Source: Bacteroidota bacterium (GTDB lineage Bacteria > Bacteroidota > Bacteroidia > Flavobacteriales_D > Crocinitomicaceae). Taken from it: a stretch of DNA of 64,000 nt. The notes beneath the pieces are model-generated. The model was not told the origin of the DNA. It saw nothing but the letters and a program-made list of their open reading frames with translations, and did not search any database. Positions 15,976-24,825 of the stretch are shown in pieces. The stretch covers positions 62,001 through 126,000 of the forward strand of contig JACPUU010000022.1 in NCBI GenBank assembly GCA_016192075.1, in the 5' to 3' direction. The number at the start of each line of letters is the position of its first letter. The first letter of the stretch is position 1. A program made the translations under genes and the position numbers.

Positions 15976-18423
15976 ATGTCTGAACTTTTTGAAAACGATC
16001 TATTAGGACTCAACACAATTATTGACCAGGATCCGGAATTTATTCCACTTATCTCTGAAGAAGAAGAAAACCACATGAACAGTGAAGATGTTCCGGAGGT
16101 TCTTTCCATTCTTCCATTACGCAATAACGTACTTTTTCCGGGTGTGGTTATTCCCATTACCATTGGCCGCGACAAATCCATCCGGCTGATTGAAGACGCC
16201 TTTGCCACCACCAAAACCATTGGAGTATTGTCCCAGGTTAAATCAAGTATTGAAGACCCCGGTATCAATGATTTTAACCGCGTGGGTACCGTTGCACAAA
16301 TTGTGCGCAAATTAAAAATGCCGGATGGGTCTACCACCATCATCATTCAGGGAAAACGCCGCTTTCAGCTGGATAATTTTGTTCAGGATGTGCCTTACTT
16401 CAAAGCGCAGGTTACCGGCCTTCACGATGAAAAGCTGGACATGAAACAAGACAAAAACGTGGCACTTGTTTCATCCATGAAAGACATGGCTATCCGCATT
16501 ATCAAAGAATCACCCAACATTCCAACAGAAGCAACCTTTGCCATTAAAAACATAGAAAGTCCTACGTTCCTGGTCAACTTCATTGCCTCTAATCTTAGCA
16601 GTGAGCTTGATAAAAAACAACAATTGCTTGAGATCAATAATATAGGCAAACGCATTGAGGGAGTTATTGAACAACTGTCTTACGAGCTGAAAATGCTCAG
16701 CATGAAAAATGAAATTCAGTCCAAAGTAAAGATGGACATTGACCGCCAGCAGCGGGAATATTTTCTGAATCAGCAAATGCGTACCATACAGGATGAATTG
16801 GGCGACAACCCGGTTCAGAACGAAATTGGTGAATTTGAAAAACGGGCCAAACTCAAAAAATGGACCGACAAAGTTGAAAAGGCTTACCGCAAAGAGATTG
16901 CCAAACTAAGCCGGATGAACCCGCAGGGAGCTGAATATTCTGTGCAATTGAACTACATTGACCTATTGCTGGAACTACCCTGGAATGATTTTACACAAGA
17001 CAAATTTGATTTGAAAAATGCGGAACAGATTCTGGAACGTGATCATTTTGGATTGAAAAAAGTGAAAGAGCGGATTCTGGAATACCTGGCTGTTCTGAAA
17101 TTAAAAGGAGACATGAAATCACCGATTTTATGCCTTTACGGACCTCCGGGTGTTGGTAAAACATCCCTTGGAAAATCGGTTGCCGAGGCCCTTGGACGCA
17201 AATACGTGCGTATGTCGCTGGGTGGTTTGCATGATGAAGCTGAAATTCGCGGACACCGCAGAACATATATTGGTGCCATGCCGGGCCGCATTTTGCAAAA
17301 CATTAAAAAAGCAGGAACGTCAAACCCGGTTTTTGTGCTGGACGAAATTGACAAAATTGGCCGCGACTCACACGGGGACCCTTCTTCAGCCTTGCTGGAA
17401 GTTCTTGATCCGGAACAGAATTTTGCCTTCAATGACAATTTTGTAGAGCTTGATTACGATCTTTCAAAAGTACTTTTCATTGCCACGGCCAATAACCTTT
17501 CTGCCATTCAGGGGCCGCTGCGCGACCGGATGGAAATTATTGAAGTAAATGGTTATACCGTTGAAGAGAAAATTGAAATTGCCAAACGCCATTTAATTCC
17601 CAAACAGATTGAAGCGCACGGTATCACCAAAAAAGACGTCATTATTTCAGATGTTGTTCTTGAAAAAATTGTAGAAGATTACACTGCTGAATCAGGAGTA
17701 AGGACACTTGAGAAACGAATTGCCAAACTGGTGCGCAACCGCGCCAAACAAATTGCCATGAATGAAAAGGCAGCGGCTAAAATTTCAGTGAACGAACTTT
17801 TACAGATACTGGGCCCCTCACACAGCAAAGACAAATACATTGGCAATGATTTTGCCGGCGTAGTAACAGGCCTTGCCTGGACACAGGTTGGCGGAGACAT
17901 TCTCTACATTGAAACCAGCCTGTCTAAAGGAAAAGGAAAACTGACCCTGACCGGAAACCTGGGCGATGTGATGAAAGAATCTGCCGTGCTGGCACATCAG
18001 TTTTTAAAAGCCAATGCGGAAGAATTTGGATTAAATCCCGAGGTTTTTGACAAATACGATGTGCATGTACACGTACCTGAAGGGGCAACACCAAAAGACG
18101 GACCTTCGGCGGGAATTACCATGTTAACCTCTATCGCATCAGCCTTTACGCAGCGTAAGATCAAAAAATTCCTGGCAATGACCGGTGAAATTACACTTCG
18201 CGGATCAGTGCTGCCGGTTGGTGGAATCAAGGAAAAAATTCTGGCTGCCAAACGCGCCAACATCAAAGAAATTATTCTGAGCGCCAAAAACGAAAAAGAC
18301 GTTTCTGACATTGAACCGGGTTACATCAAAGGGCTTACATTTCATTATGTAGATACAATGAGTGAAGTTCTTGAAATTGCGTTATTGAATCAGAAAGTTT
18401 CAAGAGCAAAAAAAATCGACTAA
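15976..18423 (+). CDS. lon: ATP-dependent protease Lon
   Basis: An 815-residue LonA protease. The N-terminal substrate-recognition domain starts with LPLRNNVLFPGVVIPI near residue 49. The AAA+ domain has Walker A GPPGVGKTS at 389-397 and Walker B VFVLDEIDKI near 454. The C-terminal proteolytic domain has the catalytic serine in KDGPSAGITM (Ser711) and the lysine in GGIKEKILAAKRA (Lys754), 43 residues apart as in E. coli Lon. Lon degrades misfolded and regulatory proteins in the cytoplasm. A non-coding segment of about 100 bases precedes it, and no heat-shock element was recognised there. Confidence 0.98.
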   Translation: MSELFENDLLGLNTIIDQDPEFIPLISEEEENHMNSEDVPEVLSILPLRNNVLFPGVVIPITIGRDKSIRLIEDAFATTKTIGVLSQVKSSIEDPGINDFNRVGTVAQIVRKLKMPDGSTTIIIQGKRRFQLDNFVQDVPYFKAQVTGLHDEKLDMKQDKNVALVSSMKDMAIRIIKESPNIPTEATFAIKNIESPTFLVNFIASNLSSELDKKQQLLEINNIGKRIEGVIEQLSYELKMLSMKNEIQSKVKMDIDRQQREYFLNQQMRTIQDELGDNPVQNEIGEFEKRAKLKKWTDKVEKAYRKEIAKLSRMNPQGAEYSVQLNYIDLLLELPWNDFTQDKFDLKNAEQILERDHFGLKKVKERILEYLAVLKLKGDMKSPILCLYGPPGVGKTSLGKSVAEALGRKYVRMSLGGLHDEAEIRGHRRTYIGAMPGRILQNIKKAGTSNPVFVLDEIDKIGRDSHGDPSSALLEVLDPEQNFAFNDNFVELDYDLSKVLFIATANNLSAIQGPLRDRMEIIEVNGYTVEEKIEIAKRHLIPKQIEAHGITKKDVIISDVVLEKIVEDYTAESGVRTLEKRIAKLVRNRAKQIAMNEKAAAKISVNELLQILGPSHSKDKYIGNDFAGVVTGLAWTQVGGDILYIETSLSKGKGKLTLTGNLGDVMKESAVLAHQFLKANAEEFGLNPEVFDKYDVHVHVPEGATPKDGPSAGITMLTSIASAFTQRKIKKFLAMTGEITLRGSVLPVGGIKEKILAAKRANIKEIILSAKNEKDVSDIEPGYIKGLTFHYVDTMSEVLEIALLNQKVSRAKKID

Positions 18424-18522
18424 TCGGATTTGTTTTTGTTGCTGATGCGGCGGGCGTAAAACCTTTCACTGACTGATTACGCAATCTCCTGACAGGGATA
18501 ATTCCTTAATTACCAACCATGG

Positions 18523-18539
18523 TGACGGATAATCCGTCA
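18523..18539 (+). promoter_or_regulatory. Perfect palindrome upstream of the T9SS protein/peroxidase pair
   Basis: TGACGGAT and ATCCGTCA are exact inverted repeats separated by a single A, starting 100 bases past the lon stop and 31 bases before the next start. It has no T-run, so it looks like a possible operator for a dimeric regulator rather than a terminator. No regulator can be named. Confidence 0.35.
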
Positions 18540-18569
18540 GGTAAGAATATATCCTTTATCCCAAAACTT

Positions 18570-19478
18570 ATGAAAAAACAATTACTTGTATTTCTCTTTC
18601 TGCTCTTTTTGTATAGCGGTGCGCGTGCGCAATACCACACCCAGTATTTTGACGGTGCTGATACCAGTGCCTGGAGTGCCATCTTTGTAAACCTGGATAC
18701 AACCGGAATCTGGCAGGTTGGTCCGCCGCAGAAAATCATTTTTGAAAGTGCATCAACCATACCCAATGTATTGATCACCGATACCGTGAATACCTACCCT
18801 GATTCCGTCTCTGCATCTGCCTGGTTTACCATTCCTCCGGATTTACTTTCTGCAGGTGGTTTAGCCATTCAGTGGAATCAGAAACTGGATCTTGACACCA
18901 ACAAAGACGGAGCATTGGTTGAATTCTCTACTGATTCAGGTGCCACCTGGGAAAATGCATTTGGCAACCCGAGTGTCTATAATTTTTATGGCTGGTCGCC
19001 GGCCAATGAAGGATCCATTCCATCCGGTGAACTCTGTTTTACCGGCACTGATTCAACCTGGAAAAATGTCTGGCTTTGTTTTCTGTATGACTTTTTGTGG
19101 AACGTTGACAACCTGAGTGTCCGTTTCAGAATGGTGTCTGATTCGATAGAAACAAACCAGGAGGGCTGGATGATTGACAACCTGATGGTTGCTGAAACCT
19201 GGTTTCACCCGGTAATGGAGCAATCCAAACCTGATAATTTTAAATTGTATCCAACCATTACGGACAGAACCATCACACTTGAACAAATCAACCTATCACC
19301 CGATTTTATCCTTAACCAGGTTGCACTGCTGAGTATGAATGGCCAATTCATCCGGTCAATCCCTGTTTCATCCACATTAGAGGTAATTGACCTGGCTGAC
19401 ATTGCTCCCGGACGATACCTGCTGCTGATTGAAGCAAACGGTAAAAAAGAACTTCATGAAATTGTGATTGCGCGCTAA
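18570..19478 (+). CDS. Secreted protein with T9SS type A sorting domain
   Basis: A 302-residue protein. The ATG at 18570 gives a signal peptide MKKQLLVFLFLLFLYSGARAQ. The mature N-terminal 200 residues form a jelly-roll-like segment (FDGADTSAWSAIF, LEFSTDSGATWENAFG-type strands, W-M-I-D-N-L) similar to MAM/choice-of-anchor domains. The last 75 residues are a type IX secretion sorting domain: FKLYPTITDRTITL, VALLSMNGQFIRSI, IDLADIAPGRYLLLI and a basic end. The protein should be exported and surface-anchored or released by the T9SS. The peroxidase gene starts three bases after its stop. Confidence 0.85.
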   Translation: MKKQLLVFLFLLFLYSGARAQYHTQYFDGADTSAWSAIFVNLDTTGIWQVGPPQKIIFESASTIPNVLITDTVNTYPDSVSASAWFTIPPDLLSAGGLAIQWNQKLDLDTNKDGALVEFSTDSGATWENAFGNPSVYNFYGWSPANEGSIPSGELCFTGTDSTWKNVWLCFLYDFLWNVDNLSVRFRMVSDSIETNQEGWMIDNLMVAETWFHPVMEQSKPDNFKLYPTITDRTITLEQINLSPDFILNQVALLSMNGQFIRSIPVSSTLEVIDLADIAPGRYLLLIEANGKKELHEIVIAR

Positions 19479-19481
19479 AAC

Positions 19482-20573
19482 ATGCGTTTGTTTTTGGTTT
19501 TAAGCATACTGTGTGCCGGTTCATTTTTTCTTTTTTCAGGTGCTGAAAAGGGGAAACTGACACCCTACCCTTTTCCTGCCCCAACTGCTTTTCCGGTGAT
19601 GCCGCAAGCAGCAGAAAACCCGGTATCGGTAGAAGGTGCATTGCTTGGAAAATTTCTGTTCTACGATTCCACGTTGAGTAAAGACTATTCACTTTCGTGC
19701 GCATCGTGCCATAAACAGGAACATGCCTTCAGTGATTCACCGCAGCCTTTCAGTGCAGGTATTGACGGCCAAATTCAAAAACGGAATACACCCCCGCTTT
19801 TTAACCTTGCCTGGTATCCGGCTTATTTTTGGGATGGCCGCGCAGTGTCACTGGAAGACCAGGTTTTTTTTCCGGTACGTGATCATACTGAGATGAACCT
19901 TGACTGGGTTACCGCAACCAAACGAATACGGAAAAATAAATTTTACCGTGACCAGTTTGAACTTGTTTTTGGTCCGGTTGAAATAGACAGTGTGTTAATT
20001 TCAAAAGCCATTGCACAATTTGAACGCACCTTGATTTCATCCAATTCCAAATTTGACCGCGTTCTGCGCCGTGAAGATAAACTGACAAAAGAAGAGGCCC
20101 GCGGATTTGAAATTATGAATGATCAATCCATGGCTGACTGCCTGCATTGCCATTCTACCGATGCCAATGCCCTGGTCACATCGCTTAAATTCAGTAACAA
20201 TGGCCTGGACGCAGTGAGTGATGTCTATTCATTTGCAGATTATGGTCTTGGTGGTTATACCGGTAAGACTTCTGACTATGGTAAATTCAAAATTCCATCA
20301 CTTCGAAATATAGCACTGACTGCTCCCTACATGCACGACGGACGGTTCAAAACGCTGCGTGAGGTAATTGACTTTTACAGCAGCGGACTGAATCAAAGTG
20401 TGACACTTGATTCTAAAATGACACACATCCGGCAGCGCGGTGTTCAACTGACCGAATACGATAAAAACTGCCTGGAAGCATTTTTAAAAACACTTACCGA
20501 TTCTGTCTTTTGTTCAAATCCTGAATTTGCAAATCCATTTGCAGCTTCTGACTCAAAAACCAAATCACCCTGA
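19482..20573 (+). CDS. Dihaem cytochrome c peroxidase (MauG/CcpA family)
   Basis: A 363-residue exported protein with an N-terminal hydrophobic signal. It has two haem c attachment sites, CASCH near residue 75 and CLHCH near residue 221, and the typical ALGKFLFYD-x-x-LS start, NTPPLFNLAWYPAYFWDGR and PYMHDGRF segments. The family reduces hydrogen peroxide in the periplasm or modifies protein side chains; which applies here is not decided by sequence. The three-base gap to the T9SS protein gene suggests an operon. Confidence 0.93.
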   Translation: MRLFLVLSILCAGSFFLFSGAEKGKLTPYPFPAPTAFPVMPQAAENPVSVEGALLGKFLFYDSTLSKDYSLSCASCHKQEHAFSDSPQPFSAGIDGQIQKRNTPPLFNLAWYPAYFWDGRAVSLEDQVFFPVRDHTEMNLDWVTATKRIRKNKFYRDQFELVFGPVEIDSVLISKAIAQFERTLISSNSKFDRVLRREDKLTKEEARGFEIMNDQSMADCLHCHSTDANALVTSLKFSNNGLDAVSDVYSFADYGLGGYTGKTSDYGKFKIPSLRNIALTAPYMHDGRFKTLREVIDFYSSGLNQSVTLDSKMTHIRQRGVQLTEYDKNCLEAFLKTLTDSVFCSNPEFANPFAASDSKTKSP

Positions 20574-20650
20574 ATTTTATGTACCCTCACAACATGTTTT
20601 GAAATGAACGCTGCGGCACTTTTTCGGTTCCGGAATCCGGCCAAAAGCTG

Positions 20651-20658
20651 TAGCTTTG
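20651..20658 (+). promoter_or_regulatory. Bacteroidota -7 element for the propeller-like secreted protein
   Basis: TAGCTTTG is an exact TAnnTTTG match 27 bases before the ATG at 20686. Confidence 0.5.
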
Positions 20659-20685
20659 TTTTGATACTAAATCACTTTTACCGCT

Positions 20686-22497
20686 ATGAAATTTTCAGTT
20701 AACCCGGCATTCATTTTTGTACTGTGCTTTCTGCCGCTTACCACATCTGCTCAATGGCAGAATACCGGAACGCCTGCATTTTCTGCCGGACAGGCACAGT
20801 ATACGAGCCTGGCAACCTATGCCGGAACACCCTATGTTGCTTACCGTGATTTAGCCAACGCTAACCGGTGCACCGTTATGAAACACGATGGTGCCAATTG
20901 GGTGAACGTTGGTTCGCCTGCGTTCTCAGGCGGCGGCGCACTCTATACCAGCCTTGCCATTGACAACGGCTTTCCGTTTGTGGCGTATGTAGACGGTTCC
21001 AGCGTCAACCGGGTAACTGTAAAGGCGTTCAACGGCAGCAGCTGGATCACCGTTGGTACCGTTGGTTTTTCAGGCGACAATACCAGTTTTGTAAATCTGA
21101 AGTTTGACGGTTCAACACCGTATGTTGCTTACCAGGACGGATCAAACGGCAATAAAGTTTCGGTTATGAAATTTGACGGCGTTAATTGGATACAGGTTGG
21201 CACTGCCGGTTTTTCAGCCGATGTTGCATCTGAAATTTCATTGACCATGCTGGGCACAACACCTTATGTTTCATTCAAAGATGCAGCTGCTTCCAACGAA
21301 CTTTCAGTCATGTATTTTGACGGGACAGCGTGGCAATACCTGGGCACACAGGGAATCACTTCGGGTGGTGTGGGTAGAACATCTGTTGCCAATAACGGCA
21401 CTGAAATCTTTGTGGCTTTTGAAGATGTTGCCAACGCAGACAAACTGACGGTTATGAAATACGCCGGCACCTGGCAATTAGTTGGCACAGCTGGCTTTTC
21501 AGCCGGTGCAGCAGATTATATTGACCTCGAATTTCTGGGCACTGATCCCTACGTTGCTTACCAGGACCAGTCGTATGGATTCAGAGCAAATGTGATGTGG
21601 TTTGATGGTACCAGTTGGTTAGAAATTGGCGTGCCGGGTTTTACACCTTCACAGGCTTTGTATACATCGCTTGCGTTTGACGGGGGTTATCCGCTCGTTG
21701 CTTTTCAGGATTATGATGGCGGAACGTACAAAGCATCTGTGATGAAATACGAGCCGTGTTTTGATGCCGATATGCCGTCTTTATCACTGAGCCAAACCAC
21801 CATTTGTAAAAACATGCCACTCACACTGTCCATCACTTCAGGTAATCTCAACAGCGCTGATTACTGGAGTGTTTATACCGGCAGCTGTGGCGGAACATTT
21901 GTTGGAAGTTTTGCTGGAAGTTCAGCCGTACTTTTACCACAAGGCAATGTCACTTATTATGTAAGGGGTGAGCCGGCCTGCGTAACCCCGGTTTCCTGCG
22001 CAAGTATTGGTGTTACTGTTATTCCTATAGATTCTTCGGTCACTGTATCAGGCGGAACAATGACCGCTGTATCAACCGGCGGAACCTATGAATGGCTGAA
22101 CTGCTCAACCGGTTACAGTGTTATTCCCGGACAAACCGGACAAAGTTTTACAGTACCTGCAAACGGATCATACGCGTTAAAAATTTCTGAAAACGGCTGC
22201 GTGGATACAAGTGCCTGCTACACGTTTACAGGTACCGGATTTATGCCTGAAGAAATACCTGATTTTGCAATTTATCCAAATCCGGCTACGAATGTCATTA
22301 CTATAACCGGTTCTGATTTTTCAGAAATTACCATTATTCGCATTCTGGATCTGAAAGGACAGGAATGTTTGCAGGAAATAATTAATTCAGCCACTGCAAT
22401 TACGCTGGATGTGTCCGGCTTATCGGCCGGAATTTACCAGGTTCAGCTATTGACTGAAACACAAATTCAGTCAACACAACTTGTTATTCAAAATTAA
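20686..22497 (+). CDS. Secreted repeat protein (probable seven-bladed propeller) with T9SS sorting domain
   Basis: A 603-residue protein with signal peptide (cleavage near SAQW). Residues 23-360 contain seven repeats of about 48 residues, each with W-x-x-(V/L)-G-(T/S)-x-(G/A)-F-(S/T), then Y-T/S-L, then P-(Y/F)-V-(A/S)-(Y/F)-x-D and V-M-K/Y-F-D-G. Seven such units suggest a beta-propeller. Residues 365-500 are a cysteine-containing Ig-like or SprB-like region, and the end (FAIYPNPATNVITI ... LSAGIYQVQLL) is a type A T9SS sorting domain. The ligand and role are unknown; a surface adhesin or sugar binder is possible. Confidence 0.85.
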   Translation: MKFSVNPAFIFVLCFLPLTTSAQWQNTGTPAFSAGQAQYTSLATYAGTPYVAYRDLANANRCTVMKHDGANWVNVGSPAFSGGGALYTSLAIDNGFPFVAYVDGSSVNRVTVKAFNGSSWITVGTVGFSGDNTSFVNLKFDGSTPYVAYQDGSNGNKVSVMKFDGVNWIQVGTAGFSADVASEISLTMLGTTPYVSFKDAAASNELSVMYFDGTAWQYLGTQGITSGGVGRTSVANNGTEIFVAFEDVANADKLTVMKYAGTWQLVGTAGFSAGAADYIDLEFLGTDPYVAYQDQSYGFRANVMWFDGTSWLEIGVPGFTPSQALYTSLAFDGGYPLVAFQDYDGGTYKASVMKYEPCFDADMPSLSLSQTTICKNMPLTLSITSGNLNSADYWSVYTGSCGGTFVGSFAGSSAVLLPQGNVTYYVRGEPACVTPVSCASIGVTVIPIDSSVTVSGGTMTAVSTGGTYEWLNCSTGYSVIPGQTGQSFTVPANGSYALKISENGCVDTSACYTFTGTGFMPEEIPDFAIYPNPATNVITITGSDFSEITIIRILDLKGQECLQEIINSATAITLDVSGLSAGIYQVQLLTETQIQSTQLVIQN

Positions 22498-22505
22498 AAC
22501 CCGGT

Positions 22506-22721
22506 ATGAAAGAATATAAAAAAACAAGTCCTGACGGCAACGATGTGACCATTTTATGGGATGCTGAAAAATGCACTCACTCGGGTATATGCGCCAGAGG
22601 TTTATCAGCTGTATTCAAACCCAAAGAAAGACCCTGGATTCAAACTGAAAATGCAGACAAAGAAGAAATTGTTGCCCAGGTTTTGAAATGTCCAAGTGGT
22701 GCGCTTTCTATAAAAAAGTGA
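22506..22721 (+). CDS. YjdI-like single-cluster Fe-S protein
   Basis: A 71-residue protein of the divergent ferredoxin family Fer4_19/YjdI. The cysteines are arranged as AEKCTHSGICARGL and VLKCPSGALSIKK, with the usual KPWI-like tail segment RPWIQ. It may bind one 4Fe-4S or 3Fe-4S cluster as a small electron carrier. The ATG lies eight bases after the propeller gene stop, so it may be read through from it, though the two have no clear link. Confidence 0.85.
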   Translation: MKEYKKTSPDGNDVTILWDAEKCTHSGICARGLSAVFKPKERPWIQTENADKEEIVAQVLKCPSGALSIKK

Positions 22722-22817
22722 GCTGCCTGGCTGATCTTAACGCTGCTCTGCGCAGAAAATAAACTGCCACACTAAACCTTTCTCCCGGATTAGTGTCCAA
22801 GCATAAATTACTGAACC

Positions 22818-23729
22818 ATGCGTTTTCAAAATTCATTTGTTGTGCTTTGCCTTTCAGGCGGAGTACTGTTTTTTTCCAGCTTCTATTTTTCAACCATTTC
22901 CCATCAGCCTGTTGCCGGCAAACAGCAGCAGGGGTTTGACCTGACGCGGCCCGTGTCCGTTCAGACATTGCCTTTGGAGTTACTTGAAATATCTGGGCTG
23001 ACAGATATTTCAGAAAACAAAATTGCCTGCGTGCAGGATGAGAAAGGAATTATTTACACGTACAACATAACCACGCAAAAAATTGAAACGCAGATTGCCT
23101 TTGCACCTGATTCCGATTACGAAGGACTCACCCGGGTAGGTGATGTACTCTATACCCTGTCGAGTGACGGAACCTTGTTTGAAACGAAAATGGTCCGCAA
23201 AAAACCACAAACAAAAACCTACGCCCTCCATTTACCTTCGGCAGACAATGAAGGACTTTGTTACGATGAAAAAAATCACCGGCTGCTGATAGCTCCCAAA
23301 AGCAAACTGGGGAAAGGGCCAGAATTTAAAGACACACGTGCCATTTTTATTTTTGATTTGCGAAAAAAGGAACTGGAACGTGAACCGCTTTTCTATTTCA
23401 GTGTGGAAGAAATTTATGCTCTGGCTGCATCAAAAAATCTCGAACCTGATCCGGTTCTGAAAAAAAACGGCGAACCAAAAATTCAGCAGAATTTCAGACC
23501 TTCATCCCTGGCGGTGCATCCGCAGACTGGTGCCATTTATATAATCTCAGCCGAAGATTTTGGCCTGGCAATTTTTTCTGAAACCGGCGAACTCAAAAAC
23601 TACTTTGCTCTGGACAAAACCCGTTTTACCAAATCAGAAGGCATTACTTTTTTACCAAACGGTCAACTGGTTATTACCAATGAAGGAGTAGATGGCAATG
23701 CAACGCTGCTGGTGTTTGAGGAGGGGTAG
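22818..23729 (+). CDS. SdiA-regulated family exported protein
   Basis: A 303-residue protein with an N-terminal signal/anchor (about residues 8-24). The mature part matches the SdiA-regulated (YjiK) pattern: LELLEISGLTDI, a DYEGLTRVGDVLYTLSSDGTL segment, DNEGLCYD, RPSSLAVHPQTGAIYIIS and KSEGITFLPNGQLVITNEG. The family folds as a beta-propeller and has no firm biochemical role. It is near the left edge of the A+T-rich block but has the base composition of the rest of the window. Confidence 0.82.
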   Translation: MRFQNSFVVLCLSGGVLFFSSFYFSTISHQPVAGKQQQGFDLTRPVSVQTLPLELLEISGLTDISENKIACVQDEKGIIYTYNITTQKIETQIAFAPDSDYEGLTRVGDVLYTLSSDGTLFETKMVRKKPQTKTYALHLPSADNEGLCYDEKNHRLLIAPKSKLGKGPEFKDTRAIFIFDLRKKELEREPLFYFSVEEIYALAASKNLEPDPVLKKNGEPKIQQNFRPSSLAVHPQTGAIYIISAEDFGLAIFSETGELKNYFALDKTRFTKSEGITFLPNGQLVITNEGVDGNATLLVFEEG

Positions 23730-23834
23730 GAATGGCTTTAGTGTGGTGTATTGCGGAGCGGGATCATCATTTCACCATAAAGCAGTAACTTGTCTTCAGT
23801 TCGAAAAGAAACTTTTTAAGCCCTGTTATTCTAT

Positions 23835-24554
23835 ATGAAAGAACTTAACATTTGGAGATCCACTTTTGCAACCCTTCTCTATTACGCGTTAATGCTGCTT
23901 TTGGTCTACGGGCTAAGTTTTGTGCTTGTTAGTTCACTATCCCGTTGGCCATCAGTTCATCAATCACCCTGGTTTAATACTTTAGTCAATGCTTTAGTTA
24001 GCTTGACGTTTCTTATTTTAACAATTTGCTTTGTCCGCTGGTATGGCTTTAAAACAACAATAGTACCAAAATCGGTAAAGAACATTAATTGGGCGCTATT
24101 AATCTTCATTTTCATACTTGGATTAAGCTATTTTTACATAGACCTTCTTTTTATTAAGGGACTATCATTGATAGAAATCTTTGAATCACCGGAAATCAAA
24201 ACAGGCAATACTGACTTTCATTATTCAGACTTGCCCTGGCTAACTACTTTAGTTATTTTGGCACCTCTGAATGAAGAAATATTCTTTCATGGATTTATTA
24301 TGGAAGGAATGCTTAGAAAAAAAAACAACTACCAGGCTTTAATAATCTCCTCAGCCTTGTTTGCACTGGTTCATTATTATCCAGGTGACACTATAAATAA
24401 CAATGTGCAACGAATTATCATCGTGTTTCTATTTTCCCTATGTGCCGGTGCATTTTACTGGAAATCCAGGTATGTTATTTACCCAATAGTTTTTCATGCA
24501 ACGACGAATTTGGTATCCGTTGCAGCTCAATATGTGGAAATGCCTTTCCTTTGA
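23835..24554 (+). CDS. CPBP family intramembrane metalloprotease
   Basis: A 239-residue protein with six to seven membrane segments. It carries the CPBP (Abi/CAAX protease) motifs: NEEIFFHGF near residue 145 with the glutamate pair, ALVHYYPGD with a histidine, and FHATTNLV near the end. Enzymes of this type cleave prenylated or other membrane proteins, and some give immunity to self-made bacteriocins. Its base composition is visibly lower in GC than the preceding genes (row 24001-24060 counts 21 G+C of 60). It is the first gene of the A+T-rich block. Confidence 0.88.
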   Translation: MKELNIWRSTFATLLYYALMLLLVYGLSFVLVSSLSRWPSVHQSPWFNTLVNALVSLTFLILTICFVRWYGFKTTIVPKSVKNINWALLIFIFILGLSYFYIDLLFIKGLSLIEIFESPEIKTGNTDFHYSDLPWLTTLVILAPLNEEIFFHGFIMEGMLRKKNNYQALIISSALFALVHYYPGDTINNNVQRIIIVFLFSLCAGAFYWKSRYVIYPIVFHATTNLVSVAAQYVEMPFL

Positions 24555-24570
24555 AGAAAGTTCTGGATAG

Positions 24571-24665
24571 CTAAAAATCACCCTCTAAGCGCGTGACACA
24601 ATCATGCAGATATTCATCCACTTCATTCTCATCAATTGCATCTGCCCACCCCGTTACAGTCATCG
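24571..24665 (-). pseudogene. Short peptide fragment within the left repeat (possible RAYT transposase remnant)
   Basis: On the minus strand an ATG near 24663 opens a frame to a TAG at about 24571, giving a 30-residue peptide with V-T-G-W-A-D-x-I-x-x-x-E-V-x-x-Y-L-x-D-C. This spacing (F/V-T-x-T-x-x-GW-x-D ... E ... D-C/S) resembles the N-terminal segment of Bacteroidota IS200-like REP-associated tyrosine transposases. The catalytic HUH and tyrosine parts are absent. Identification rests on a short pattern and is weak. Confidence 0.3.
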
Positions 24666-24763
24666 TCAAAACAGGATGCTTAACTTTTTATTTGAAATTT
24701 GCGTTAGGGGATTACAAATCCCCGGAATATTGCTTTAGCGCAGGATAAGATATCCTGCGCAGC
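24603..24763. repeat. 160-bp direct repeat, left copy
   Basis: This stretch matches 28483-28642 closely over its whole length, including identical runs such as ATTCATCCACTTCATTCTCA and GCGTTAGGGGATTACAAATC. It contains two hairpins: GGGGATT/AATCCCC around ACA (24717-24733), and GCGCAGGATA/TATCCTGCGC (24738-24760). The minus strand encodes a 30-codon frame whose product contains GWADAIDENEVDEY; the other copy encodes GWADSIDENEVDEY in the same place. It may be the decayed remnant of a REP-associated element. Confidence 0.75.
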
Positions 24764-24825
24764 CAGATAGCTTCAGTGTGGTGCATGGCCAAGCTCACGA
24801 CGCTTTTAATACACTAAAAAATCTT

